Shown in pieces: positions 12,079-22,783 of a DNA stretch of 64,000 nt. Each line of letters starts with the position of its first letter. Positions within the stretch are counted from its first letter, which is position 1. Below the pieces are notes generated by a model. That model saw only the letters and a program-made list of their open reading frames with translations, did no database searches and was not told where the DNA came from. Origin of the DNA: Heterohyrax brucei (lineage: Eukaryota; Chordata; Mammalia; Hyracoidea; Procaviidae); NCBI GenBank assembly GCA_028571685.1, contig CM053158.1, positions 51,816,501-51,880,500 of the forward strand. The letters run 5' to 3'. The translations under genes and the position numbers were made by a program.

Positions 12079-12677
12079 TTGGTGAATTAAGGGTTGTATC
12101 ATCAAAGGCCAGACGGATAAGGTCAATCAGTTTGTCAAAAAGAAGTTTACCTTTCTTGGCTAAATATAGAAAGTTAATTTTACTAGTGTGCAGAAGGCTA
12201 GTAAACTTGTAAAGCTACGTGTGTACACATACAGCTATGTGAATGCATACAGGCAGCACAGGCCATTCCAGAGTCTGTGTCCAGGCGCCCTGGGCCACCC
12301 AGTCAACTCACAGGGCTGCGGGAGGGAACAGTGATACTGTGCCTCTGTCAGGGCTTTTGCAAGCTGTTTGGTCATGCACAGTTTCCATGTTAGATTGTGT
12401 TATGTTTCTGCTGGTATTGTCATACATTTGCAAAGCTGGGTTTCTGTGATAAAAAGGCAAATATAGAATCAGCATGAAATAGAACGCAAGAGTGGTAGTG
12501 TCCAGTCTGATTTCAAGATTTGAGAGGTTATGCAACATGCAATATGCACATATGTTCCATTTTAAGTATTGTGTTGTTTAAAAATTGAATACAAATATTT
12601 TTTCTTTTCTCAAATAATTGCTAGGTTGTCCGAACTGTATATTTATTAAGTTTGGGGACCTTATTACTTAATGCATA

Positions 12678-12872
12678 GAGTCCTTGAGTGGCACAGATGA
12701 TTAAGTGCTCTGCTCTTCAATGACACGTTGCAAGTTTGTGTCAATCCAAAGGTGCCTTGGAGTACTCTGAAAGATGATGTTGATGAAAACCTCCTGGAAC
12801 CCGCTTATGCTCTGACACACACATGCTTGTCAGGAGCTGGTGTTGGCTCCATGGCAACTGGTTTGGTTTTGG
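12678..12872 (+). mobile_element. AfroSINE, variant body, diverged
   Basis: Head gagtccttgagtggcacagatg and gattaagtgctc, then a body ending ctggaaccc, ctctgacacacacatg and a tail with ggctccatggcaactggtttgg. The body matches the variant that carries the gacacaca block. Confidence 0.7.
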
Positions 12873-14139
12873 TTACTTCAGCTGGTCAGGTGTGAACTGC
12901 CTGAGGCTGCTGTGAATAATCTGCCGAAGCGCTGAGCGTGGTAAACTGAGAAGTGTCGTGAATCTTAGTATAGATGCAATAACTGGATATGTATATATAC
13001 TTAAACAAAAGATGTCCTCGTATAAAATTCAGGAAAGGTACATAAGCTACATGAAGAAAATAAAAATTGTCCTTCATGCTGCTGCACAGAAATATCACAT
13101 TCTTAGTGTTTTCATGAGTTTTCTGTTTATGTTTTGGCTTGTAACTACCAGAAACCAGAATCAGCTAATAATAAACAAGAAAAGAGGGCATTTATTTTAA
13201 GAACAAAGGGTGTCGCAGTGAACCCAAGTACAGAAAGGGACAAAAGCCAGGATCTGGGACACCTTGTCTGCTGTGATTCCTCTAGTCGTCTTTTTCTCCC
13301 CTGCAAAATTAATTGATATTTTTAAAGGAAATTTGGTTTTGGTGGAAAATAGAATCCAGTTTCGGATATCTTACCGAATTCCAGTCATAAAAGGACGTGG
13401 TCACAATACTCAAGGACTTCAGCTTTTGCTTCTTCTTGACTCTTCTTCATTCTGTTCAACCTGTCCATCACCTTCGGAGAAACACCTGTAGTGGACATTC
13501 TCTGACCACTTCACTGTCAGTTGTCTCTGCCTTAATCAGTGTCAAGGCAGAGTTTGAAAGATGCCCTGTCATGCTGTTTGTTAACCCCTCCTGCCCTTGG
13601 CAGCAGTGGGGAGAAGAAAAGGCCTGGTCAGCATTGGGATCATCCCACACAAGACAGGTATGTAGCCACTGGGGTGCCACGGTGGCCCTCTGAGCTTACT
13701 GCTGGCGTTATCACTTCTTTTTTCCTGTTTGCACAGCTCACATAGTTATACGTGGAAATCTTGTGACTACTCACAACATTGTGGAGCAGAATGCAACCTT
13801 CATGAGAATTTGAAAGGAAAATTATGGGGAAATTTGACTTTGTGGAAGGCCCTTGCAGGCTTCAGACCACCACCTCTCTCACTTACACGGGTGTGAGACC
13901 CAGAGGCACTGCTGACTCAGAAGAATCAATGGCTCCAGTCAGGATTTGTGTGTCTTCCCGTATGACACTGGTGCACGGTGTTCGGATGAACTTACCTTCC
14001 TGTACATGGGTGATTGACAGAAAGTAGCATGGGCCCAGAAAGATTCTGGGTTGTGGCAGCAGTCTTAAAGCTCTCTAGTGCCAGACTAGAAGTACTTGAT
14101 ATAAATTATGTTCGGTCCTCCCCGCCGAAGTAGGAGGTG
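12873..14139. other. Unique non-coding DNA
   Basis: No repeat family recognised. Several overlapping short open frames of 60-98 codons occur but share no recognisable domain and are of a size expected by chance. Confidence 0.45.
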
Positions 14140-14262
14140 GCCAGTGCATTTTCCGTGTTATTGATGAAGATGCGGAGGATCAGGAAGGTCACTTCCCTCA
14201 AGGTCACATAGCTGACATGGGGTTGAAACTCAAGCCTTTCAGAACCCAGAGGCTGTTTTCTT
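14140..14262 (-). mobile_element. MIR element
   Basis: Reads in reverse MIR order: atgaagatgcggaggatcagg, aaggtcacatagctgac, then gggttgaaactcaagcct. A worn but ordered match. Confidence 0.6.
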
Positions 14263-15249
14263 TCCTACTCTGTCTCTGACTTCATAAGCACCCCCCTTTC
14301 CTAGCTTCTCTCGGAAAACGCCGTCACAGGAAAAGGAACCTGGTGGTATTTCTTGTCTTTTGGGTTTGTCTCTTTCATTTTAAGCAGAGTAGAGTTTACC
14401 CAGGGAAACAGGAGTATTATGAAAAGAGAAGTTTCTCTAGACTGGATGTGCCAGCAGGGACAGACGAGCCCAGGGACCCTTGCCTCTGCCATTGGCCAGC
14501 TGCCCACCAGAGCTCAGTGTTTCTGGTGCCAGTGCCTCTCTGCCAGCTTCAAGAGTTTGCTTTGCAAATGCTGGTGTGTGGTGTTTGGGATGTTTGTGGG
14601 CGGCTGTTTTGTATTTTGGTTTCGTTATCTGCCCTTTGTAGTAGTTAACTCTGGCATCAGTTCTTGCTGCTCAGATGTTCTATGGCTTTCAAGCAAAGAG
14701 ATTTGACAATGTACCAAGTCAGAGGGCTCTCTAAAAAGTGTGGTGTCCTGGTGCCAAGGCCGAGCTTTTTTGGGGGCCACTGGTGACATGGTCAAATGTT
14801 CAAGGCCTTTGCACGTGCTGTTCCCTCTGCGTAGAAACAGGGGAATACAAGCTCAGAGGCCTACCGAGGTGCAGGAGGTAACTTCAGAGGCCCAGTTAGA
14901 CTGCTCGGCCTAACCCTGTGTTGCTGTGGGAGAAATGTTAGTTTGGTGTGCAGCCAGATCTCCTTGGATCTTCCAGAGAAGCCAGAAAACTTAAAAAAAA
15001 AATTTTTTTGAATACTAAATATTAGAAGTTAAAGAGGAAAACAAAGTCTGTTTACTCTTGCCAAATGAGAACACATCTTTGGACCACGCTGACCCAAGGG
15101 CAATTGATTTTGCAGTTTTATGCCTGGAATGTAGAGTTTCTTTCCTGTGAGCCTTCCCTGTTATACCGCTACCTGTCGTCATTTCAAGTTTTAGTTTAAG
15201 TAACGCTTAGCAAGTAGCCTTCGTATTCTCGGTCTAACTCTGTGACTCA
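14263..15249. other. Unique non-coding DNA
   Basis: No family recognised. An A run followed by a T run lies at 14992-15009. Open frames up to 117 codons have no family resemblance. Confidence 0.45.
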
Positions 15250-15295
15250 TCAAGTTGCCGTGAGTCACAGCTGACTTGATGGCGACTAACAACAA
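15250..15295 (+). mobile_element. AfroSINE tail fragment
   Basis: Only the tail remains: gttgccgtgagtcacagctg, acttgatggcgactaacaac. The rest of the element is absent. Confidence 0.65.
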
Positions 15296-17336
15296 CTGTA
15301 GCCCCTTCAGTCTAAATTAGGAGCCGTTCCTTGCTGCTCTGAGTGTCTCTGCACTCCTTAGTCATCCCCTGGACTGGGGTTCACTAACCATTATCTTCAT
15401 GGTGTTGGCAGACAGTGCCAGCACAATGAATGACTGCCGAATGGCCATCAGGTAGAAGTCAGTGGGATGGGCATGGTCCTTCCTTCTTACCTGCTGTGTT
15501 TGTCTTTTAGTCTTCTTTGTATGTGCTCTGCTTAGTGTGGGTAGCAGAGAGCCAGGTCACCTTCTTGCTCTCAGATGGCTACTGTCATTGTTGATTATAC
15601 TTTTTGACTACCTGAGTTGCTTCAGAAACAAAGCAAAAAAAGAAATGTCATAGGCATTTCAATTACCTTGTCAATGCCAATCCACTTTAGCACCCAGAGA
15701 CCTACAGGTGTCTGCCACACATTTTTCTCAGAATTTTGGGAATTCTTAGCTTATCTATTCCTTTGCCAGAACACTTTAGGTGTGAGTCTATTTTCTCTAG
15801 GGCAGTTTCATGCTGACAATTTTGGGGCAACTGGAGCTGCATTTTGTTGCTGTTACGGGAAACGTGGGGGAAAGGCCCCTTCGTATCGTTGTGCATATAG
15901 CCTTAATTACAGACAGGCTGTCTCTAATGAGCCACCAAGAGCTTCGCATCTGATGCAGCTCTGCAAGGATTCCTGTGGGCTTACACAGGATGGGCTGGCC
16001 CCTGTCTTCGGAAGGAGAGCATTTAAGGGGGTCAGCCAGTTTCATGCTGGGAAGTTACTCTGCACATATGCTAAGAAATGGATGTATATTGTTCAAAAAT
16101 GTGAACCCGTTTCCATCATTGGAAAGGAATGTGAAATGATCTCTTTTTCAAAAAGGTGTAGAAATTGATGAGACAAACAGAAGTCTATGGGTGGTTCATT
16201 TATAGGCTGGAGGAGAACGCATTCTGTGTTGCAGACAGTCGTGATCAAATGAAGAAATGTCCCAAGATAATTGGGGAGACGTGTGGAGTTAATAAGGGGA
16301 GATGTATGTGTGTGTGTGTGCGTGAATGTGTGTTCTTCCTTTCTTTTTATCTTTCTGTCTGCCTGCCTGTCTCTTTGCCTTTATTTTGGCCTTTTCTTCA
16401 TTTGGTTCTTTTTTCTGTACATGATGGTAGATTTTTATCTAATTTTAATGTTAAAAGATTATTGGATGACCTACTTGGTTCTTCATTGCACGACTGTATT
16501 CTTAGAATGTTTTGACATATGTTTGTCTTATTTAGCACAGGCCCCTTTACAGAAGACATTGCCTTCTTCAGGGCTTGGCTGCCACGTTTATGGGTAAGCA
16601 TTTCAGACTCTGGAGAGGACAGAGAATTTGCTTAAATCTCAAAGCGGCTGGTAAGCACCCTTATGGAGACTAGACAGCCAGTGAACATTTTGTCATTTAG
16701 AGTACTTATTCCCCATTAACAGACAAGGTTTTGAGAATTATGGAAGCATTAGGCTTTTGGCTTCATTCAGGCATCTGAAACATTAAGTCTTTCCTTTATT
16801 TTTATGCCCAATAGTAGAATTAAAGCAAGGCCAAATTAGATCTAGATAGGTGTCTGTTTCATGGAACTGGAAAAACTAGGAAAATGATGATGGATTACCT
16901 GAGAAGAGGGCATCAGTGAGTGGAGATGGGGCCTTATAAGGAGATCTGAGAGAATATTTTAGTGTAGTAGTTGGAAAGTTAGGAGCCCCTCTGCTGTACC
17001 ATTGGGAGAGGAAGGGGTTTAGAGATTAGGGGCACTTGATCTTCATGGCACAGCCTTTGAACGTGACATCTAATCCATACAACTTTTCAGTGATACTGTA
17101 CTGTAGAAGGTTCCTTCAAGAACAAGTCCTGCCTGTTACTGTGCCCTTAACTCCCTACACACTTCACCCCTCTATGCCCACTTGTTATTCATCACATGTT
17201 ACATAGTCAACTTTGTATATGTAGAAACTCGCTCAATCCTTTCACCCCGTTGTATCCCCTCATAGTTTGCACAGAGCCTGGCCGTTACAGAAGCATGACA
17301 GATGTTTGTAGAATTAATTGTAGCTCCCTGGAAGGA
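15296..17336. other. Unique DNA with one longer open frame
   Basis: No transposon recognised. The longest non-L1 open frame of the window lies at 15617-16168 (+), 183 codons, with no recognisable domain, signal peptide or repeat. About one frame this long is expected by chance in 64 kb, so it is not called as a gene. TG-rich runs lie near 16306-16330. Confidence 0.45.
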
Positions 17337-17700
17337 TGGTGTGTTAGCCATGGTTGGCTGCTGTAACAGATAAATCCACAAATGTTTAATGGCTCAGACC
17401 AAATAGATGTTTTTCTGTTGATTGATGGGTTCACTCTTCTAAGTACTGGTTTAGGCACTCTGTCTCCTTCCATTTTATGGCTCCGTCATCTCCAACGTCT
17501 GGTTTCCTGGTTTACCAGTTTGTGAGAAGAGCAAGGAGGATCTCATGAGGGAAGTGTTTATGGGCTAGGACTATAAGTAGTATGTATCACTTCTGCAAAT
17601 GCTGCATTGCTCAGTCAGTGGCCACATCTGCTCGCAAGGGAAGCTGGGAAATGTGGTTGGCCTGAGTGCAGAGGATAATGAAATGGATTTGTGGTAGGCA
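17337..17700. mobile_element. Ancient LTR-like repeat, unassigned
   Basis: Starts with ttggctgctgtaacagataa and ends with a block reading gtcagtggccacatctgctc, gcaagggaagctgggaaatg. Both blocks recur in old mammalian LTR-class repeats as I remember them, but I cannot name the family and the middle is too worn to align. Confidence 0.35.
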
Positions 17701-18576
17701 AAATGACTGCTACCGGGAGTGAAAGGCACTCAGAGTGACAGTATGTAAGTGTGGTAATAACAGGTGTCAAAAGACAATTATTGAGATTCAAAGGGAAGAA
17801 ATACATATATAAGAAAGAAATATGCTTTAAATGTTTGAATAAGTTTGCTGGCTAGATGGATGAGATTGTAATCTGGCCCTTGAGGTTGAGAACTGTGAGG
17901 TTTATGGCACAGTGTCTTTTTTTTCTTGAACATAGATTGCTAAAAGTAATTTCCATTTTATAAAAATTTGGAAGACAAATTGAGAAGGCAATTAAAGACA
18001 CTTGACTGAAGGTAGTAAGTGGAAATCAGACAAATCATAATCTAACATTGTAGTTTATTGTTCTGGTGTATGTATTTTAAAACAGGTGGAAAGATTTTCA
18101 AATAGGAAAGAAAAGGAACAGGTAATTTATAAATCTGTGTTTTCCAGTGGAACTAGATGGTAATTACCTGGAGGGCAGGGGTAGTGTTTTCTGTATAGTC
18201 TTATCTCTCATGCCATTTATCAAGTTCCTGCGCAGATAACTAGGGTGGGAAGGTTTAGGGTTGACTGACTTTGAGTTTTCCCATCAGCACATGATTTCTA
18301 TTTCATCAGCCTAAGGTAGAAATTTGGAATTGCGTAATCCTAGTTGCCGCTGGTGATTTGATAAGTTCATCCAGGCAACTTGACTGTTTATATTAAGTTT
18401 CTCAGAGCTCTTGGGTACCTTGATAAAATGCAAAACATAATGTATTTAGCAAGATCCTCTGTGGTTCCCCAAAGCAGTTTGCATCAATTAGAGGTCTTCA
18501 AAGGAACAATATCAGTAGATAAATACATGCATTGTTGTGACATATATGTGTGTATATATGTATCTCTATATCTATA
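17701..18576. other. Unique AT-rich DNA
   Basis: No repeat family recognised with confidence. Ends in a TATATG-rich run (about 18538-18576) directly before the next AfroSINE. Confidence 0.45.
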
Positions 18577-18726
18577 TGGACCTGGTTGACACAGTGGTTA
18601 AGTGATGTGGCTGCTAACCAAAAGATCTGCTGTTTGAATTCACCAGCAGTTCCTTGAAAACCCTATAGAGCAGTTCTGCTCTGTCGTATAAGGTTGCTGT
18701 GGCTCAGAAGTGCCACGTTGGCAGTG
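18577..18726 (+). mobile_element. AfroSINE, short form
   Basis: Head gacctggttgacacagtggt, taagtgatgtggctgctaac, caaaagatctgctg, then gagcagttctgctctgtcg and a tail worn at ggctcagaagtgcc. Flanked by TATATG and TGTG simple repeats. It pairs with the inverted copy 60 bases downstream. Confidence 0.9.
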
Positions 18727-18787
18727 TGTGTGTATGTGCACGCATGTGCATTCACATACCTACTGCTTATCAACTTTTCTTGTGTTT

Positions 18788-18951
18788 ATGACCCACCCAC
18801 TGCCATCGAATCGGGTCCGACTCATAGCAACCCTAGCGGTCAGAGTAGAACTGCCTCGTAGAGTTTCCAAGGAGCACCTGGCAGGTTTGAACTGCCTACC
18901 TTTAGGTTAGCAGCTGTAGCATTTAACCCACTACGCCACCCAGGGTTTCCT
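18788..18951 (-). mobile_element. AfroSINE, short form, well preserved
   Basis: Reverse order with few changes: gccatcgaatcgggtccgac, tcatagcaaccctag, gtagagtttccaaggagcac, aactgcctacc, ggttagcagctgtag, ccacccagggtttcc. Low divergence suggests a relatively young copy. Confidence 0.95.
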
Positions 18952-20334
18952 TTACATTTATGACGGTAGTTAAAAAAAACCTGACAATTTTGTGTATTCC
19001 TGAGGCAGCAGGCATGGTGGCAGTGGCCTTGGAGCTTCCCTCCTGGGAAGCTGGCTGCAAGTCCAGCTGCCCCAGGGCTGCACTTTTCTTTGGCCTCTTG
19101 GCAAACACAAAGGCAACACTCAGCCAGTTCTGAGTTCCCGGCTCCTCCTATGTGGGCCAAGTCCCTGCAGCTCCAAATCGCTGTGTGGTGGGAGAAGAGG
19201 GCATCTGAGAGTGTGTAGATGAACCTGTGTGAATTTAATGATGTCACAAAGTGAGTGAATCTAGGCCTGGAGCCTTGCTGTGAGGCCATTACAGGAAGCC
19301 CCAGCCTGGGTGACTTGCTGGGTCCCAGGGGCAGAGCAGGCTCTGGAGTCTTGATTGCAGGGCTTGCAGGGGTGGGAGTGCAGCCCTGGAGGTGCTCCTC
19401 TAGGGAAGCTCTGATCCCGTGCTAGAGGAAGGTGAAGTAGTTAGGCCAAGGGCCCTCCAGCACAGCTTTATCCAGCTTTGTCTCTTCTAAACCTCTAGCT
19501 TCTCAGAGGAATTAATCCCTAACTGGACTTGTTAGAATTGTGAACACACCAGTGAACTTTAGCTGCTCTTGTTTCTATTTTCTTTGAAAAAAAAATCAGA
19601 GAAATGGACGGTCTTGAAAACAGAAAAAAAAAAAAATCATCCATTCTCTCATGTAATGATTTGGAACCTAACCGTGTTGAGAAGTAAGTGATGAGTAGGT
19701 GTGTATGTATGTGTATGTGAGTGTGTGTCTCTGTCTGTATCTGTGTGTTTCGTGTGTGTACAAAGAGACACTGATTGGCTGACTGACCTGAGGGAATTGA
19801 TTCACATGATTGTAGGGGCTAACAAGTCTGAAATTTCTAGGTCAGGCAGCGGACTGGAAACTCCAGCACAGTGTCTGTGTTACAGTCATGAGACTGAATT
19901 CCTTTTCTTCAGGAAACATGAGTTTTTCACTCTTACGACCTTTCAGCTGATTGGTTGAAGCCACTGTTGAGGGTAATTGTATAAAGTCATCTTATTGTAG
20001 ATATTAGTCATTCTACAAAATAGTGTCATAGTAACACTGAGGCTAGTACTTGATCAAACAGCTGGGTATCATAGCTTACCCTGCTAAGAAGACTCCATCA
20101 TACAGGTGGCCATTAAGAGGATAGGTAAGTTAAGAATTTCTGAGGAGGGCTTATTACTCTAGTTGACCATTGTGCCATTTTCTAAGGAGCTGCAGTTACT
20201 GTGTGGGCCTAAAAATGTGAGGTTCTATATGGTGTCCCTGGAGAGCACCAATTCAGATACTTAAGACACCAAGGAAATATGAGTTAGGTGAGGTGAAGCA
20301 AATATTCTGTGGAGCTTAATAGTAGATCGAGACA
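18952..20334. other. Unique non-coding DNA
   Basis: No family recognised. Two A runs (near 19583 and 19622) and a TG-rich run at 19700-19762. The GC-richer section at 19000-19450 has no CpG-island character. Confidence 0.45.
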
Positions 20335-20482
20335 CTCTTTCTGTCTTCTTCAATATCCTGATGGCATTGTGTTCCCACTTTACAGTTGAGAAAACTGAGG
20401 CTTGGAGAGGCTAAGTAGTTTGGCTAAGGTGATGTTGCTAAGTAAGTGGAGGAGCTAGAATCTGAACTCAGGCAGCTTGCTA
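20335..20482 (-). mobile_element. MIR element
   Basis: Clear reverse MIR: cccactttacagttgagaaa, actgaggcttggagaggcta, agtagtttggctaaggtgat, then gtaagtggaggagctagaat and tgaactcaggcag. Confidence 0.8.
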
Positions 20483-21473
20483 AGCTTCTATTCGGTAAAT
20501 GACAATTTTTTTCTTTCTGATTTGAACGTTTGACTTATCAGCTCAGCATTCATGGAATACTGGCTGCCTGGGAATGATTGGACAAAAAAATAAAAAATTC
20601 AATTTGATTGGCCAGGTTGCTCTAGTGGTAGTCAACTAAACATGATTTCACTGACAATTGTTAGAATAGACATTTCTCTGACAGTTAATAAAGTGGTATA
20701 GAATACTGCTTGATAATATAATCCCTGTTTCCAGTTTGGCTGCTAAACCCAAGAAGCCCCTGGGCAATGGGAGACAAATACATTCTTGCATTGTTATTTA
20801 TTTAACTCATGTCACACATGACTAGACAGCATTTCCATCATCTTAAAGCATTTGTTTATTGTCCTGTCTTTGATGCTGTCTTACGGACAGAGACTTGCAG
20901 ATGTGTTGTGATTGTGTTTTGCATAGCATAGCATGTCTAATTTTTTGGGGGGGGGGTAGGTCATCTTTAGTGGAGATTAATATTTCTAGTGAAAGTAAGA
21001 CATAATATTTTGATTCTCCTTTTTGACTGCTTAAAGCTCTATATTAAAGAATGGCTTGTTTTCTCAGTGTCAACCAGTGTAGCTGATTTCACTGCCAAAT
21101 TGAGAAGCCATGTTTTTCTGGGGTGTGTAATGCGGTTATTTGAAATCCATGGTGGTGGGAGCGGGAGGGGAGGAGGAGGGAGAGCACAGAGTCAGCTCTG
21201 ACAGGTGAGACATACCTGGCACTGGGTGGATGCTTTTTATTTGTTGAATGACTAAATGTGTCTTATTCGTGTTAATGTACTGTATATTTTCTAGAATATA
21301 ACCAAGGTTGTATTTTACAGGACTAAGATTAGAATACAAAGTATGAGCTCGATTGTCTTCTGTTAGTGGCACATTTATACAAAGCTGTTGGAATGATAAG
21401 TTTCTGTATAGCTACTTGCTTAAATTTGGGTTTATTCATCATTCTTCCCATACATGCATATTGTTTTTATGGT
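20483..21473. other. Unique DNA with G tracts
   Basis: No transposon recognised. A G10 run lies near 20947-20956 and a four-tract G-quadruplex-type motif at 21157-21180. Confidence 0.45.
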
Positions 21474-21667
21474 TGTTAGCTGTTGAGTTGATCCTGACTT
21501 TCGGTAATCCCATGTGTGCAGGAGAGAACTGTGCTTCGCTGAGGGCTATGACCTTTTCAAAGGAGAATACTAGGCCCGTCTTCAAGGGTGCTTCTGAATA
21601 GTGGGTTCAAACTGCCAGTCATTTGGCTAGCAGCTGAGCACTAAGCCATTTGTACCACCTAGGGCTT
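21474..21667 (-). mobile_element. AfroSINE-related, variant body
   Basis: Reverse order: gttagctgttgagttgatcc, gagaactgtgcttcgctgag, ggctatgaccttttcaaagg, gtgcttctgaatagtggg, tttggctagcagctgagcac, ccacctagggctt. The ggctatgacctttt block marks the older variant. Confidence 0.8.
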
Positions 21668-21697
21668 CATGTATGTGTATACGTGTTTGCATATGTA

Positions 21698-21778
21698 TAA
21701 AACCAAACCCGTTGCTGTCTAGTTGATTCTGACTGATAGCAACCCTATTGGACAGAGTAGAACCGCCCCAGGGTTTCT
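21698..21778 (-). mobile_element. AfroSINE, 3' part of a copy split by L1
   Basis: The tail half of a short AfroSINE (aaccaaacccgttgctgtct, gacagagtagaaccgcccc) runs to cagggtttct and then stops at the L1 poly(T). The missing head half resumes at 28961, with the same ten bases at the junction. The two pieces are one SINE of about 155 bp. Confidence 0.9.
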
Positions 21779-21793
21779 TTTTTTTTTTTTTTA

Positions 21794-22783
21794 TTTCACA
21801 TGACTGAGTGAAAATGTGCATTCCCGTACAAACTTACATGCCCACCTATATGCAGCTTCCACTGCTCTCCCTGTCTGGTGACTGCACACTATTCCTCTCT
21901 GCTCTATACATGTCTCATCCTCCCAACAGCCTCCTTTCCCCTCCTCTCCACCCACTCCCCTTCCTCCAGCCAGAGGTCAACAAGATGATATCCTATAGAT
22001 GTATAGAACCATAAAGTGCATCCAATATATGGTCACTCTGCATTGCCAAGTCCAGTCCATTCCTGTCCAAAGAGTGGACCTTCGTTATAATTTATGGGTA
22101 AGGGCAGCATCAGGGCTGGGGACCATGCTCTCAGGGGAACCCTGAAACTGCTGGACTATCAATTGAAGTCTTTTAGTGGAGATCTCAGGATGCACCCCTT
22201 TTTATTCTTGTGTTCCCAGTGAGACTCCTCTCTGTGAGCTCCATCGTGGCTATCACTGGTGGTGGCTGGGCACCATCCGGTTCTTCTGGTCCCAAGTCGA
22301 TGTAGGCACCCACTCTTGTGGGGCTCTCTGTCTTCTAGGTTGTCTTGACCGCATGTCATTTTGGTCCTCGGTGAGCATCCGTTCCTGCTGAGTTGGGACC
22401 ATTTGCTGTGTCCTGGGATGGCAGCTTTTAAGACCCCAGACACCACTCACCAATGTGGGGTGCAGCGAGTCCTCTTAGCAAAATGCTAGTTGTGCCAATT
22501 GGCCTTGATTTTGCCTAAGAGCATGGTCCCCTGCCCCCTGCCCCAGCTACTCTATCCTTACAATATTGGGTTAAGATGGAAGGAGTAGGAGTACTCAAGT
22601 TATGCTGAAGTCCACTTTAAATGTTGTTCTTGTTTCTAATGTGTGCTATCACCGCTTTCTCCCAACCAGATTTCTAGCAACTATCTAAACTAAACCCTCC
22701 GCCCTTCACCCTCCTTTCCTCCCCTCCCTTGCAGCTGTCAAAGAGTCTTTTCTTCTATACACAAGTCTGTCTTTGAGATCTTA
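21794..22783 (-). other. L1 3' UTR with G-rich tract
   Basis: Lies between the ORF2 stop and the poly(A). On the L1 strand it holds a G-rich polypurine tract (seen as pyrimidines at 21928-21970), a feature kept in mammalian L1 3' UTRs and able to form quadruplexes. Homologous 3' UTR pieces occur at 39173-39597, 60445-61056 and 63102-63750. Confidence 0.85.

Noticed and set aside
15617-16168. 183-codon open frame as a protein gene
   Set aside because: No domain, no splice context, and length is within chance expectation for the window.
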